A stretch of 54,125 bases of DNA, taken from Oscillatoria sp. SIO1A7 (GTDB lineage Bacteria; Cyanobacteriota; Cyanobacteriia; Cyanobacteriales; Laspinemataceae). The position numbers and the translations under genes are program-made. Every line of letters starts with the position of its first letter. Position 1 is the first letter of the stretch. Below, piece by piece: positions 34,027 through 43,192 of this stretch. Location: NCBI GenBank assembly GCA_010672965.1, contig JAAHFN010000045.1, forward strand, positions 1 through 54,125. Direction: 5' to 3'. The notes beneath the pieces are model-generated. The model was not told the DNA's origin and did no database searches. It was given only the letters and a program-made list of their open reading frames with translations.

Positions 34027-34134
34027 AACGTCGTTACTCTAAACTTTCTTAAATCCCAAGCATAAGACAATACTACAGGATAAAGACCCATAACTCGATC
34101 GGGAAACGGGATTTTATTTGCGGGTTTGCCGACA

Positions 34135-34698
34135 ATTTCCAATTGGGAATTGAGAATTGGGCAAAAAAGCGGTCAGCTATCAGCTATCAGCTATCAGCCT
34201 TTAGCTGACCGCTGACCGCTGACCGCTTTTTTGGGCATTGGGGCATTGGGCATCGGGAATTGGGCAAAAAATCTATCAGCTATCAGCTATCAGCCTTTAG
34301 CTGACCGCTGACCGCTGACCGCTTTTTTGGGCATTGGGAATTGGGAATTGGGATTGGGCAAAAAATCTATCAGCTATCAGCTATCAGCCTTTAGCTGACC
34401 GCTGACCGCTGACCGCTTTTCTGGGCATTGGGCATTGGGCATCGGGCATTGGGCAAAAAATCTATCAGCTATCAGCTATCAGCCTTTAGCTGACCGCTGA
34501 CCGCTGACCGCTTTTTTGGGCATTGGGAATTGGGAATTGGGATTGGGCAAAAAATCTATCAGCTATCAGCTATCAGCCTTTAGCTGACCGCTGACTGCTG
34601 ACCGCTTTTCTGGGCATTGGGCATTGGGCATCGGGCATTGGGCAAAAAAGCTATCAGCCTTTAGCTGACCGCTGACTGCTGACCGCTGACCGCTTTTC
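34135..34698. repeat. array of six hairpin/heptamer units with T-runs on both strands
   Basis: Six ~95-bp units. Each has GGGCAAAAAA, TATCAGC heptamers, CCTTTAGCTGACC, GCTGACC heptamers and GCTTTTTT, joined by GGGCATT/GGGAATT heptamers. In every unit the TATCAGC/GCTGACC arms can pair, and a T-run lies after the stem on both strands (AAAAAA before, TTTTTT or TTTTCT after). The first unit has AGCGGTCAGC on the left, the last is shortened. It separates the response regulator gene from cysH, both read leftward. Confidence 0.9.
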
Positions 34699-34735
34699 TA
34701 GATCGAATCTAAAAAACATACCCTTCCCCCCTGCC

Positions 34736-35134
34736 TCAATCTGGAGGTAGCATTGCCCGAATCTGAGTGATAAAAGCTTTGTGGTCGGTAATTGGTTTGG
34801 GAATATAGTCATCGGCGCCGCTCTGTTCTAGAAAAAACTCGCGATCGCTCTTTCCCCCATTAGCAGTCACTAGGATAACTGGCAGCTTGGCGGTTTCGGG
34901 ATTGGCCTTAATAGTGCGGGTAATCTCGATGCCATTGACGGGTTTGCCCCGATAGTGGCTGTTGCGTAGAGAAATATCCATTAAAATAAGATCTGCTTGG
35001 CCGGACTGGGCAAGAGCTATTATCTCTTCCACATCTTCGGAATGCTTGACTGCCATGCCCCCGTGCTTGGTGACAATTTTAGAGAATATCAAGACGTTGA
35101 CCGGTTCGTCTTCCACAATCAGAATAGTTTTCAT
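34736..35134 (-). CDS. CheY-like response regulator
   Basis: A 132-residue stand-alone receiver domain. The acidic pocket is Glu8/Asp9 (ILIVEDEP), the phosphoacceptor is Asp53 (LILMDISL), followed by the Thr (VILVTANGG) and Lys (DYIPKPI) of the switch region. There is no output domain, so it likely acts through protein contacts, downstream of a histidine kinase not seen here. The ATG at 35134 with GGGGAG in front is used; the frame open to 35170 is longer than the family start. Confidence 0.93.
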   Translation of the reverse strand: MKTILIVEDEPVNVLIFSKIVTKHGGMAVKHSEDVEEIIALAQSGQADLILMDISLRNSHYRGKPVNGIEITRTIKANPETAKLPVILVTANGGKSDREFFLEQSGADDYIPKPITDHKAFITQIRAMLPPD

Positions 35135-35586
35135 CGCCAATCTCCCCATTAGACTCATTAATAAATACAACGTATTTCAGCATAACCCCGGCATGTTTGC
35201 ACAATGTTTGCGCAATGTTTGCGGGATGCTTGCGGGATGCTTGCGGGATGCTTGCGAACGGTTAAGTTTGCGAAATTTTGCATAAAACTTTACAAAAATT
35301 TAAAAGATGGCGAGAGGAGTACGATCGGACAAAGAAAGGCGAGCGATGATAGACTATCCCAAGAGTTACCCAAGCAAGAGGGGTACTTGAGAGCTACTTG
35401 AGATGAAAACAAAGCGATCGTCGGCAACTAATAGCAATCGAGGAGATCGGGGATGATAAGGCGATCGCGCTCGGGCATCAGAGGAGGGCATCCGCAAGGC
35501 GTCGCGAGCATTCGATAGCACGGAATTGAATCAGGAATAGCTGGCAGCAGAATTGGATCTAAATACAATCTAAAAAAAAATCAACA
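35135..35586. other. gap with GCGGGATGCTT tandem units
   Basis: Bases 35192-35262 hold about seven 11-bp units (GTTTGCGCAAT, then GCTTGCGGGAT). The remaining 320 bp up to the VWA gene contain HIP1-type GCGATCGC sites and no gene or element that I recognise. Confidence 0.6.
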
Positions 35587-36840
35587 ATGAAAACGCCTCA
35601 AATAGAATTAATACCTCTGCGTCCTGCAGTTAGCTCCGAGTCCAGCACCGTGCTGGAAGTATTAGTGAGAATAGTCCCTGCCGAGGTAACGCTAGATTTC
35701 AAAAGACCGGCGCTGAATCTTGGCTTAGTAATTGACCGCTCTGGCTCGATGGCGGACAGCCGCAAGATCGACTACGCTCGTCAAGCAGCGAGCTATGCAG
35801 TGCAGCAACTGCTGGCTACAGACCGAGTTAGCGTAACCATTTTTGACGATAAAATCGAAACCATCGTGCCCAGCAAGCTGGCTGCGGATAAAACGAATAT
35901 TATTAGAAAAATTGATAGCGTCGAACCTCGCAATGCGACTAACCTACATGGAGGCTGGGCGGAGGGAGGCAAACAAGTGCGGAAAAACCTCAATCCCGAA
36001 TGGCTGAATAGGGTGATTCTCCTCTCCGACGGTTTGGCCAATCAGGGACAGACCAATCCAGATCTTATTGCCACTGACGTTCATAATCTGGCGCAAAAAG
36101 GTATAAGTACCAGCACGATGGGTCTTGGTAACGATTTCAATGAAGACTTGATGGCGGCAATGGCCAATAGCGGCGATGGCAATTACTATTATATTGAGTC
36201 GCCGCAACAGCTACCGGATATTTTCCAAACGGAATTGCAAGGCTTAATGGCGACAACGGGCAATACAGTCAGCTTGGGTATCGAGCCGCAAGCGGGGGTA
36301 GAAGTTAAAGAAATTATCAATAAACTGGAGACGAATAACAAGGGTCGGTTTAAGTTGCCGAATCTGGTCGCGGGCAATCCGATTGAAATAGTGGTGCGGC
36401 TAGAGCTGCCGCCTATGGAGCGAGAAATTATTCTTTGTTATTTCCGCTTGGCCTGGAACGACCCGAAACAGAGCGATCGCCAAAAAATGCGCGTGGGGCT
36501 GCAGTTGCCAGTAGCGACCGATGCCGAGCTAGCCGAGTTGCCCGCAAACTCCGAGGTACTCCAGGTTGCCATGCAATTGCAATTGGCAAATGCCAAACAG
36601 AAAATTATCCAATATATCGATAGTGGTGACTATGAGGCGGCTAAAGAAACATTGCGATCGGCTAAGGAACAGCTCGTGGCTTCTCCAGAGTTAGAACTGC
36701 TCCAACAGGAGTTGGAAGATGTGGAAAAAATAGAAGCTTCTTTGTCTCATGGGAATATGAAGTTTAGTCGCAAGATGTCTCAAGCTCAGAGCTATGCCAG
36801 CTCTCGCGGTTATACGCAGAAAAAGCGCAAGCTAAAGTAA
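35587..36840 (+). CDS. von Willebrand factor type A domain protein
   Basis: A 417-residue soluble protein. The VWA domain spans about residues 40-230, with a complete MIDAS metal site: Asp50-x-Ser52-x-Ser54 (DRSGSMADS), a Thr in the NATNLHGGW region and Asp in VILLSDGLAN. A beta-rich segment follows (residues 235-320), then a helical, possibly coiled-coil C-terminus (residues 325-395). Such YegL/CoxE-like proteins bind partners through the metal site; the partner here is unknown. Start ATG at 35587. It is not the same type as the VWA pseudogene at 47.3 kb. Confidence 0.88.
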   Translation: MKTPQIELIPLRPAVSSESSTVLEVLVRIVPAEVTLDFKRPALNLGLVIDRSGSMADSRKIDYARQAASYAVQQLLATDRVSVTIFDDKIETIVPSKLAADKTNIIRKIDSVEPRNATNLHGGWAEGGKQVRKNLNPEWLNRVILLSDGLANQGQTNPDLIATDVHNLAQKGISTSTMGLGNDFNEDLMAAMANSGDGNYYYIESPQQLPDIFQTELQGLMATTGNTVSLGIEPQAGVEVKEIINKLETNNKGRFKLPNLVAGNPIEIVVRLELPPMEREIILCYFRLAWNDPKQSDRQKMRVGLQLPVATDAELAELPANSEVLQVAMQLQLANAKQKIIQYIDSGDYEAAKETLRSAKEQLVASPELELLQQELEDVEKIEASLSHGNMKFSRKMSQAQSYASSRGYTQKKRKLK

Positions 36841-37118
36841 TATCAAATCCGTTGGTCGTCGTAAAAAATAAAGTCTTGCGTAATAGGACAGGCGTCCCGC
36901 CTGTCCTACGGTGTCCTACGGTACGGTATTTATATCAAATCCGGTTAAATACCATGCAAATTATCTCTAATATTCCGTAGGACGGGCGTCCCGCCCGTCC
37001 TACGGAGGACTTGACTTTTTTTAGGGCGATTAAACGGATCCGATCTTACAAATTCTGTAAGCAGTCAGCTTTAAGCTGACTGCTTTTGCTGAAAACTCAA
37101 AACTCCGGGGCGCTCGAA
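36841..37118. repeat. D-family elements with GTAGGACGGGCG palindromes
   Basis: ATATCAAATCCG starts at 36841 and again at 36932 (TATATCAAATCCGGTTAAAT). The matching right end is TTAAACGGATCCGATCTTA (37029-37047). Cores are GGACAGGCGTCCCGCCTGTCC and CCGTAGGACGGGCG with their complements. GTCAGC heptamers lie at 37063-37085. Confidence 0.75.
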
Positions 37119-37430
37119 CTAGGATTGCGATTGCTGGAGCCAAGTTAGGACTGCAGTGCGAAACTCTGGAAGAGGAACGGTTTCTATTGGGCGGCTTTCA
37201 TCGACGATATCCTCAATAGATGCACCACGGGCAGATAGCTCTAGGTGAAAAGCATTGCCGGTACGCTCCCAATAAGACAGTTTGCCGGACATGACAGCTT
37301 CGATTTTGTCAGCTAAATCCCGCGCCCATTCCGGGCTGCACTGAATATCTGTAACTAAAAACTCGCCAACCCGATGATGGGCGGGATTGCTTGCGGAGCG
37401 ACCGGGCCAGTCAAAAGGAACTCGATCCAT
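37119..37430 (-). CDS. small hypothetical protein, weakly UPF0231/YacL-like
   Basis: A 103-residue acidic soluble protein (MDRVPFDWPGR). The pattern of a helix, then LSYWERTGNAFHLELSARG, then an acidic strand and a final helix FRTAVLTWLQQ resembles the layout of the UPF0231 (YacL) family, but the resemblance is weak and from memory. No motif for catalysis is visible. It is preceded by a TATATATATATA tract directly before the ATG, which may affect its expression. Confidence 0.6.
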   Translation of the reverse strand: MDRVPFDWPGRSASNPAHHRVGEFLVTDIQCSPEWARDLADKIEAVMSGKLSYWERTGNAFHLELSARGASIEDIVDESRPIETVPLPEFRTAVLTWLQQSQS

Positions 37431-37619
37431 TTATATATATATATAGATGTTAGGTTTGGGAATTGGGCATTGGGCATTGCGGAGTGTGGGGAGTGTGGGA
37501 GGTGTGGGAGGTGTGGGAAGAATTAAATAAATTTGTCTCCTCTCCCCCACACTTCCCCCTCTCTCCACACTCCCCCCTCCCACACTCCCGATGCCCCATG
37601 CCCAATGCTTGACAGAATA
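37431..37619. repeat. TA tract and GGGAGTGTGG / CACACTCCC arms
   Basis: TATATATATATA (37432-37443), GGGCATT units, GGGAGGTGTG units (37478-37520) and the complementary CCCCCACACTTCC units (37548-37588). CTTGACAGAATACTAG (37608-37623), next to the EndoU stop codon, resembles an E-family end. Confidence 0.7.
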
Positions 37620-38174
37620 CTAGCGTAAGGGAAATGCCGTATTAATGTTGCCATTTCTCAAGGACGCCCCAGCAATGCTAAAAACGCTACCATTGTTGCC
37701 GTTGCAATAGCGCTGGGCTTTTGGGGCGGGGGCGCTCGGCCCGCACCAAGCCCAATTGGGGGCACTACTAGGACAGCTTTGCCGATGGGCGGCGGCGTAG
37801 AGAATTGATTTTAGGACTTGCTGCTGGCTGCAGCGATCGGGAAACATGGTCGAGAATTTTGTTTTTCCCGATTGTCCCGCATAGCTCCAAGTTGCACCGT
37901 AGATGCCTTGGGAATTGGCTCGCTGAGTAATCCGAAAATTGGCGACGGTTCGCGGATTGATGCCATTGGGTCGCGAGTGAAACCCTTTGGGTCTGCTGCG
38001 TCGGCTGTCCCACTCGCCGCAAAAGATATGAGTTTGACTCACTGGCGGATTGCTGCCCGACCAGTGGGAAAGTCGGGAGCAGTTGACCTGGGGTCGGGCA
38101 GTGGAAGTAAAAAAGAGAACCATGCCGATCGCAGCGGCTAGGGCAAGGCCGAGAAATTTTATTTTACTTTTCAC
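37620..38174 (-). CDS. secreted EndoU-type nuclease domain protein
   Basis: A 184-residue protein with a signal segment (residues 4-26) and a domain resembling bacterial EndoU nucleases: SQTHIFCGEW with His49 and KGFHSRPNG with His66, the two candidate catalytic histidines, followed by conserved strands (NFRITQRANSQGIYGATW). EndoU domains cleave RNA and often act as toxin tips of contact-dependent or secreted effectors. Here the domain stands alone, with no visible immunity gene on the same strand next to it; the small gene at 37119-37430, directly downstream, is the only candidate. GTG start at 38174. Confidence 0.7.
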   Translation of the reverse strand: MKSKIKFLGLALAAAIGMVLFFTSTARPQVNCSRLSHWSGSNPPVSQTHIFCGEWDSRRSRPKGFHSRPNGINPRTVANFRITQRANSQGIYGATWSYAGQSGKTKFSTMFPDRCSQQQVLKSILYAAAHRQSCPSSAPNWAWCGPSAPAPKAQRYCNGNNGSVFSIAGASLRNGNINTAFPLR

Positions 38175-38598
38175 GGTTGCGCTCTTTCCTGAAAAATATT
38201 TTGGTTATTTATTTTATAGCACTTAGCAGTCAGCAGTCAGCCTTCAGCTTTCAGCTCCCAATTCAGCACTTAGCAGTCAGCAGTCAGCCTTCAGCTTTCA
38301 GCTCCCAATTCTGGGGAGTGCTAGATCGATCGTCTTCTGGGGCGAATGGCCATTCGCCCCCATTCGCTCCAGAAAATGTTGGTATCCGTAGGGGCGAATG
38401 GCATTCGCCCGCATTCGCCCCTACTGGACTGTCTGCCTTAAAATTGTAGGGAGCGGTTGAACGGAGTGAAACAAGGGCGCACTAATTGGTATAGTTGGGT
38501 TTCGTTCCTCAACCCAACCTACAGCTACACACAATTTTAGATTTGCCAAAGCACTACAGATTTTTTCGAGGTTCTGTCAATTTTACCGAACCGACGCT
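38175..38598. repeat. heptamers and GGGGCGAATGGC palindromes
   Basis: Two direct copies of a ~57-bp unit of CACTTAGCAGTCAGCAG-type heptamers (38219-38310), then GGGGCGAATGGCCATTCGCCCC and related GGGGCGAATGGCATTCGCCC palindromes (38339-38420). No gene is supported. Confidence 0.75.
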
Positions 38599-39297
38599 CT
38601 AGATCGCGTTATCTTTGCTCTGGGCAACCGGAGGCGGATCTATTTGTGCCAGTTCTATGGCTGATTTAGTGCCAGAAATCAAGAAAGTAGAAATTAGCGC
38701 GATCGCCACTGTTGCGGCAAACAAGTCCCAGGGGGAAGTCTGACCCCAAGGCAGGATAATTTGAGGATTGCCCAGAAAATAGATAGCGGTATTTAAGGCA
38801 ATTAGAATTAACCGCACTTCAGTCGGACCGATTTTAGCGTAGGAAATCTGGAATACGCCTTCGACATAGGTGCGGACATAAACCAAAATCGAAATCATAA
38901 AATAGCCGATTAATCCCATGCAGGCGATCGAGAAGCTGAAGTATGGAGAAAGCCCCAAACCCATCACGATCGAGAACTGGCAGAAGGCATCGACGGTATG
39001 GTCGAGAAAAAAGCCGTATTTTGGCCGCTGGATTTTTCTATAGCGTGCCAGAGTCCCGTCCAAAGAATCCCCAAACCAGTTAAGGATAAAGCCGAAACTG
39101 GCTAACCAGAGAAAGCGATCGTCCCAATTGGTCGAGCAATAGGCAGCAAAAATAATGACTGCTCCGACGACTCCGATCGCGGTGAGAGCGTCGGGAAAAA
39201 TCCAACTCGGCATCCGAGCGGCGAGCCATTGCAATAAAGGTTTTTCTAGAGGAGCGAGTAAAATATCGTTGATTCGCTTGTGGGATTTAATCTCCAT
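38599..39297 (-). CDS. CDP-alcohol phosphatidyltransferase family protein
   Basis: A 232-residue membrane enzyme with six hydrophobic segments. The complete CDP-AP motif is present: Asp77, Asp80-Gly81, Ala84-Arg85, Gly95, Asp99, Asp103 (DSLDGTLARYRK, YGFFLDHTVD). Enzymes of this class transfer a phosphatidyl or other phospho-alcohol group from a CDP-linked donor. The acceptor cannot be told from sequence; phosphatidylglycerol phosphate synthase is only one option. Start ATG at 39297. Confidence 0.88.
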   Translation of the reverse strand: MEIKSHKRINDILLAPLEKPLLQWLAARMPSWIFPDALTAIGVVGAVIIFAAYCSTNWDDRFLWLASFGFILNWFGDSLDGTLARYRKIQRPKYGFFLDHTVDAFCQFSIVMGLGLSPYFSFSIACMGLIGYFMISILVYVRTYVEGVFQISYAKIGPTEVRLILIALNTAIYFLGNPQIILPWGQTSPWDLFAATVAIALISTFLISGTKSAIELAQIDPPPVAQSKDNAI

Positions 39298-39408
39298 AGT
39301 TTGGCTTAGATCTTATATAGCGTTAAGCAGTCAGCGATCGGCGCTCAGCTTATGCGCACAAGCATTGCCTGTAGGGTAGTTTGTTGTATTTCTGCAAGAG
39401 GTCTAATA

Positions 39409-39948
39409 TTAATCTATTTCCCTAATACTATAGACTTTAAATCCACCGCCTCTAGGCAAGGGTCGCCCTTCTATGTCTATGGGATATTGCTCTAAAGGGC
39501 TGGACGGTTCATAGGGTTCCGGCTCGATAAACTCGCCTTCGACTTCTACCCGCAAACCCTGATAGTCGGCGAAAGTTTCCCAAGGTACTTCGTCGGAGCC
39601 CCGCAGGATGGGGCTCGGATCGTCTTCGCTTTCTGCGAGAGATTCTTCGTCTAATTCCAAAACGAAATAATCTCCACCGCCAGCCATCCAAGACTCGACG
39701 GTTTTGCTCCAAGGTTTTTGAATCAACTCGCCAGAGAGGATGATGAGAGAGCGATCGCTCTCTATTGTTTCATCTATGCTTGAGTCGTTTATTGCATCAA
39801 TAGTTGATTCAGTTGTTTGGTTTTGTGTTTGCCCCGGTGCTGGCAAAACGCAACCAGCAGTAATTGCCAAGCTAATTATAGCGATGGTTTTCGTGAGAAA
39901 GGGAGCGATGTTTTGGATGTTTTTATTTGCCCTTTTCTTTGATTTCAT
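39409..39948 (-). CDS. putative lipoprotein of unknown function
   Basis: A 179-residue protein with a basic N-terminus, a hydrophobic segment and a lipobox-like AITAGC (Cys33). A Thr/Ser/Asp-rich linker (residues 40-66) is followed by an acidic domain (LIILSGELIQKPWSKTVESW, YFVLELDEES, YQGLRVEVEGEF) that reads like a small beta-barrel or OB-type fold. The function is not known. Start ATG at 39948. Confidence 0.7.
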   Translation of the reverse strand: MKSKKRANKNIQNIAPFLTKTIAIISLAITAGCVLPAPGQTQNQTTESTIDAINDSSIDETIESDRSLIILSGELIQKPWSKTVESWMAGGGDYFVLELDEESLAESEDDPSPILRGSDEVPWETFADYQGLRVEVEGEFIEPEPYEPSSPLEQYPIDIEGRPLPRGGGFKVYSIREID

Positions 39949-40148
39949 CGTTCTGCCTTGATTAATTGCAGCTTAGACTCAATGCCCGATGCCCAAGGAA
40001 GGGTGTGGGGTGTAGGGTGTAGGGTGTAGGGAATTAATAATTTCTCCCAAGTCTTCCCCTTATCCCAAGTCTTCCCCTTATCCCTTATCCCTTATCCCTA
40101 CACCCTAATTCGCGAGCCCAATTCCGCTCTTCCCAATGCCCTATGCCC
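39949..40148. repeat. GTGTAGG and TTATCCC units
   Basis: GTGTAGGGTGTAGGG units (40002-40032), CTTATCCC units (40050-40100), and a CCCAATGCCC end near the rel stop. Confidence 0.7.
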
Positions 40149-42410
40149 CTAAACTGTTCTGCTTAGGCGGCGTATGTTCAGGATATCGCTCATTTGCTTG
40201 ACTTGAGTAAAAACACGTTCGAGCTGTTGGCGATCGAGGATGTCGATACCCAGTTCGATAATTGCTGGTTTGCCCGGATGGGTAGTTACTTGGGCGCTGC
40301 GCACGTTAACATTATTGTCTTTTAAGCGAGATAAGACATCGTTAAGCACCCCAACGCGGTCAATAGCTTCAATGGAAATATCTATCGGATAAGTTTGGTG
40401 GCTGCCGTTATCTTCTTCGGCGAAATTCCAGCTTACGGGCACTAAGCGATCGCCGGGAATATTATCTGCATTAGGACAGCCTTGCCGATGAATAGAAATG
40501 CCGCGACTCCCCATAGTTACAATCCCTACAATAGATTCTCCCGGTACGGGCTTGCAGCAGCCGGCAATATGATAGACAAGCCCTTCGACTCCAGCAATCG
40601 GCGATTTCTTGGCATTGGGATTTTTTTTGAATTGGTTGCGAAGGTTAGAGGGAGCAACTACCGCCTCTATTGGCTGTATCTCTTCTATAGCTTGCGCTGT
40701 CTTGACAATATCCCGCAGGCGGTTGACAACCTGATTTAGGGTTACTTCTCCATAGCCCAAGCCAGCCAATAAGTCCTCGACATTTTGGTAATTATTCCGC
40801 TGGGCTACTGTTTGCATTGGTTCCGACTTCAGGCAAGACTCGAAGCCATTTTTGCCCAGTTCTTTTTCCAGGAGATCTCGACCTCGGGCGATATTTTCGT
40901 CGCGGTGCGATCGCTTATACCACTGACGAATCCGATTTCTCGCGGTGTTTGTGGCCACGAAGTTCAGCCAGTCCAAACTGGGACGGCTATTTTTCTGGGT
41001 CATAATTTCGACAATATCCCCATTTTTTAGGGTTGCAGAAAGAGGAACCATGCGATCGTTGACCTTAGCTCCCGCACAATGGTTGCCCACTTCTGTATGG
41101 ATTCGGTAAGCAAAATCTATAGGAGTCGCGCCGCGCTTGAGGGGCATCACATCCCCTTGGGGCGTAAATACATAGACATCTTCGTCAAACAAATTATCCT
41201 TGATATTGTCCAAATATTCTTGGGCATCTTTCAGGTCGCTTTGCCATTCCAACAACTGGCGCAGCCAAGTAAACTTTTCATCAGATCCGCTAAGTTGGGT
41301 ATAGCCGGAACCTTTTTCTTTATATTTCCAATGAGCGGCAATCCCATACTCGGCCACATGGTGCATTTCCAGGGTACGGATCTGGACTTCAATCGGACGA
41401 CCCTTGTTCCCGATTACTCCAGTGTGCAAAGACTGGTAGCGGTTGGGTTTGGGCAGACCGATATAGTCTTTAAAGCGACCGGGGATGGGACGGAAAGCAT
41501 CGTGAACTATTGCCAAAGCCCGATAGCATTCTTCATTAGTAGTTACAACTAGCCGCATTGCAGCCACATCGTAGATTTCGTGGAATTGCTTTTGCTGGCG
41601 CTGCATTTTTTGATAAATTCCGTAGAGATGCTTGGGACGGCCGCTGATATCGAAGCAATTGATTTTCGCAGCTTTTAGGCGATCGCGCAGAGTTTCCGTA
41701 ACCTTGGCCAGTCTCGCTTCGCGGTCTGCCCGCTTTTCAGCTACTAATTCCTGCATTTCGCGATAGGCTTCCGGTTCCAGATACTTAAATGACAAATCTT
41801 CCAATTCCCACTTAAAGCGCCCGATACCCAAGCGATTGGCCAGAGGTGCGAAAATATCTAAAGTTTCCTGAGCTATTCTGCGACGCTTAATATCTTTTAG
41901 GTGTTCTAGGGTACGCATATTGTGGAGCCGATCTGCCAGCTTGACGACAATAACCCGTATATCCCGGGCCATTGCTAAAAACATCCGGCGGAAGTTTTCG
42001 GCTTGGTGTTCGGTTTTACTGGAAAAGTTAAACTTAGAAAGTTTAGTAACCCCTTCCACCAACTGACGTACCTCAGCACCAAAAAGCTTTTCGAGTTCTT
42101 CTGGGGTTACTTCCGTATCCTCGATAACGTCGTGGAGAAAGCCTGCGGCAATCATGGAACTACCGCCGCCGAGGTCGCGCAGCAAACCGGCAACGGCAAT
42201 GGGATGACAGATATATGGTTCTCCAGATGCCCGCCGCTGGCATTCATGGAGCCGATAGCCAAATTCAAACGCCCGACAGACTAAACTATTGTCTGCGGGG
42301 GACATTCCGGTAACTTCAAACGATGATTCTTGCCCATCGGCGAGCAAGCAAGTTTGCAGCCACTCGGGAATTTCTACATCAAACGAGCAACTGGGGGCAA
42401 CAGTTTCCAT
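40149..42410 (-). CDS. bifunctional (p)ppGpp synthetase/hydrolase (Rel/SpoT)
   Basis: A 753-residue stringent-response enzyme. The HD hydrolase domain has His69, His93-Asp94 (FLHDVIEDT) and the later ED residues. The synthetase domain (about 255-365) has RPKHLYGIYQKM, GRFKDYIGLPKPNRYQSLHT and EVQIRT. The RFKD form (Arg312, Lys314, Asp315) is the RxKD motif of bifunctional enzymes rather than the ExDD of synthetase-only RelA, and the HD motif is intact, so both activities are expected. TGS (about 409-470), a helical region and a C-terminal ACT domain (about 680-753) complete the normal layout. Start ATG at 42410. Confidence 0.96.
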   Translation of the reverse strand: METVAPSCSFDVEIPEWLQTCLLADGQESSFEVTGMSPADNSLVCRAFEFGYRLHECQRRASGEPYICHPIAVAGLLRDLGGGSSMIAAGFLHDVIEDTEVTPEELEKLFGAEVRQLVEGVTKLSKFNFSSKTEHQAENFRRMFLAMARDIRVIVVKLADRLHNMRTLEHLKDIKRRRIAQETLDIFAPLANRLGIGRFKWELEDLSFKYLEPEAYREMQELVAEKRADREARLAKVTETLRDRLKAAKINCFDISGRPKHLYGIYQKMQRQQKQFHEIYDVAAMRLVVTTNEECYRALAIVHDAFRPIPGRFKDYIGLPKPNRYQSLHTGVIGNKGRPIEVQIRTLEMHHVAEYGIAAHWKYKEKGSGYTQLSGSDEKFTWLRQLLEWQSDLKDAQEYLDNIKDNLFDEDVYVFTPQGDVMPLKRGATPIDFAYRIHTEVGNHCAGAKVNDRMVPLSATLKNGDIVEIMTQKNSRPSLDWLNFVATNTARNRIRQWYKRSHRDENIARGRDLLEKELGKNGFESCLKSEPMQTVAQRNNYQNVEDLLAGLGYGEVTLNQVVNRLRDIVKTAQAIEEIQPIEAVVAPSNLRNQFKKNPNAKKSPIAGVEGLVYHIAGCCKPVPGESIVGIVTMGSRGISIHRQGCPNADNIPGDRLVPVSWNFAEEDNGSHQTYPIDISIEAIDRVGVLNDVLSRLKDNNVNVRSAQVTTHPGKPAIIELGIDILDRQQLERVFTQVKQMSDILNIRRLSRTV

Positions 42411-43192
42411 AATAGTTATACTTAATAGTTGGTTCGATCTTAATGGGAGTCAAAACATCCTACCTCTGTTGCGGTCTAAAAATTAAGTTAATAATTTTAG
42501 CCCTAGGTAGGGTCTGCTGAATAAATCTAAAAAGCCGGGGTGTGGGAGGCCGCCTACGAGGCCGCCTACGAGGTGTGGGAAGAATTAAATAAAATTGTCC
42601 TCTCCCCCTCTCCCCTCTCCCCACACTTCCCCCTCTCCCCACACTCCCCACACTCTGCCTTTTTCAGCAAGCCCTAGGTAGTTTTGCTCCCTTTGACCCT
42701 TCCTAGCTCAGGCCATGCCCTATACTAATTAAGAGATATTCACGCAATTCTTTCATTCAAAATTCAAAATGCCTTTGGATCTGGGCTACCGGCCACAAGG
42801 ATCGCGCTGGTGGACTATTTCTGCCGCGCTGCCCTAGGTAGTCTTGCTCCCTTTGACCCTTCCCAAGGCTTGCCCTACCCCACACCCCACACCCCACACC
42901 CTTGGCAGGAAAGACGACGAGTCGAGAGATGCCCAGTCTTTCGGTGCGATCGCTCGCGTTTTTTTGTTTAATATTTCTGAAAACATCCCTAGTAGCCCGT
43001 CAAGGTAGTTTTGAATAGTTGAGCAATTTTTTCCGTAGGCGTAGCCGCCCCTACGCCCCGGAGGGCGGGCTACGCCTACGGGACTTGCCCGATGCCCAAT
43101 CCAGGGTGCCCAATGCGAACATGCCCAATGCGAACATGCTCAATTATTTCTTGACAGACTACTAGGGATAATCCTATCATATATATCGGGTT
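42411..43192. repeat. repeat region with E-family element upstream of patD
   Basis: Two copies of CCTAGGTAGTTTTGCTCCC-like sequence (42673 and 42835). A ~90-bp unit (42752-42840, beginning TTCTTTCATTCAAAATTC) recurs at 53788-53875. GTGTGGG and CCTCTCCCC units lie at 42538-42655. Bases 42987-43167 are an E-family element whose right end is 25 bp before the patD start. Confidence 0.75.
42987..43167. mobile_element. E-family MITE-like element (181 bp)
   Basis: Left end CCCTAGTAGCCCGTCAAG and right end CTTGACAGACTACTAGGG are reverse complements apart from two bases; next inside, TTGAGCAATTTTT pairs with GCTCAATTATTT. The core holds the palindrome CCGTAGGCGTAGCC / GGCTACGCCTACGG and CCCAATGCGAACATG units. 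Confidence 0.75.

Noticed and set aside
34135-34698. CRISPR array
   Set aside because: Units are repeated without unique spacers of constant length, and they consist of heptamers and hairpins; no cas genes are present.
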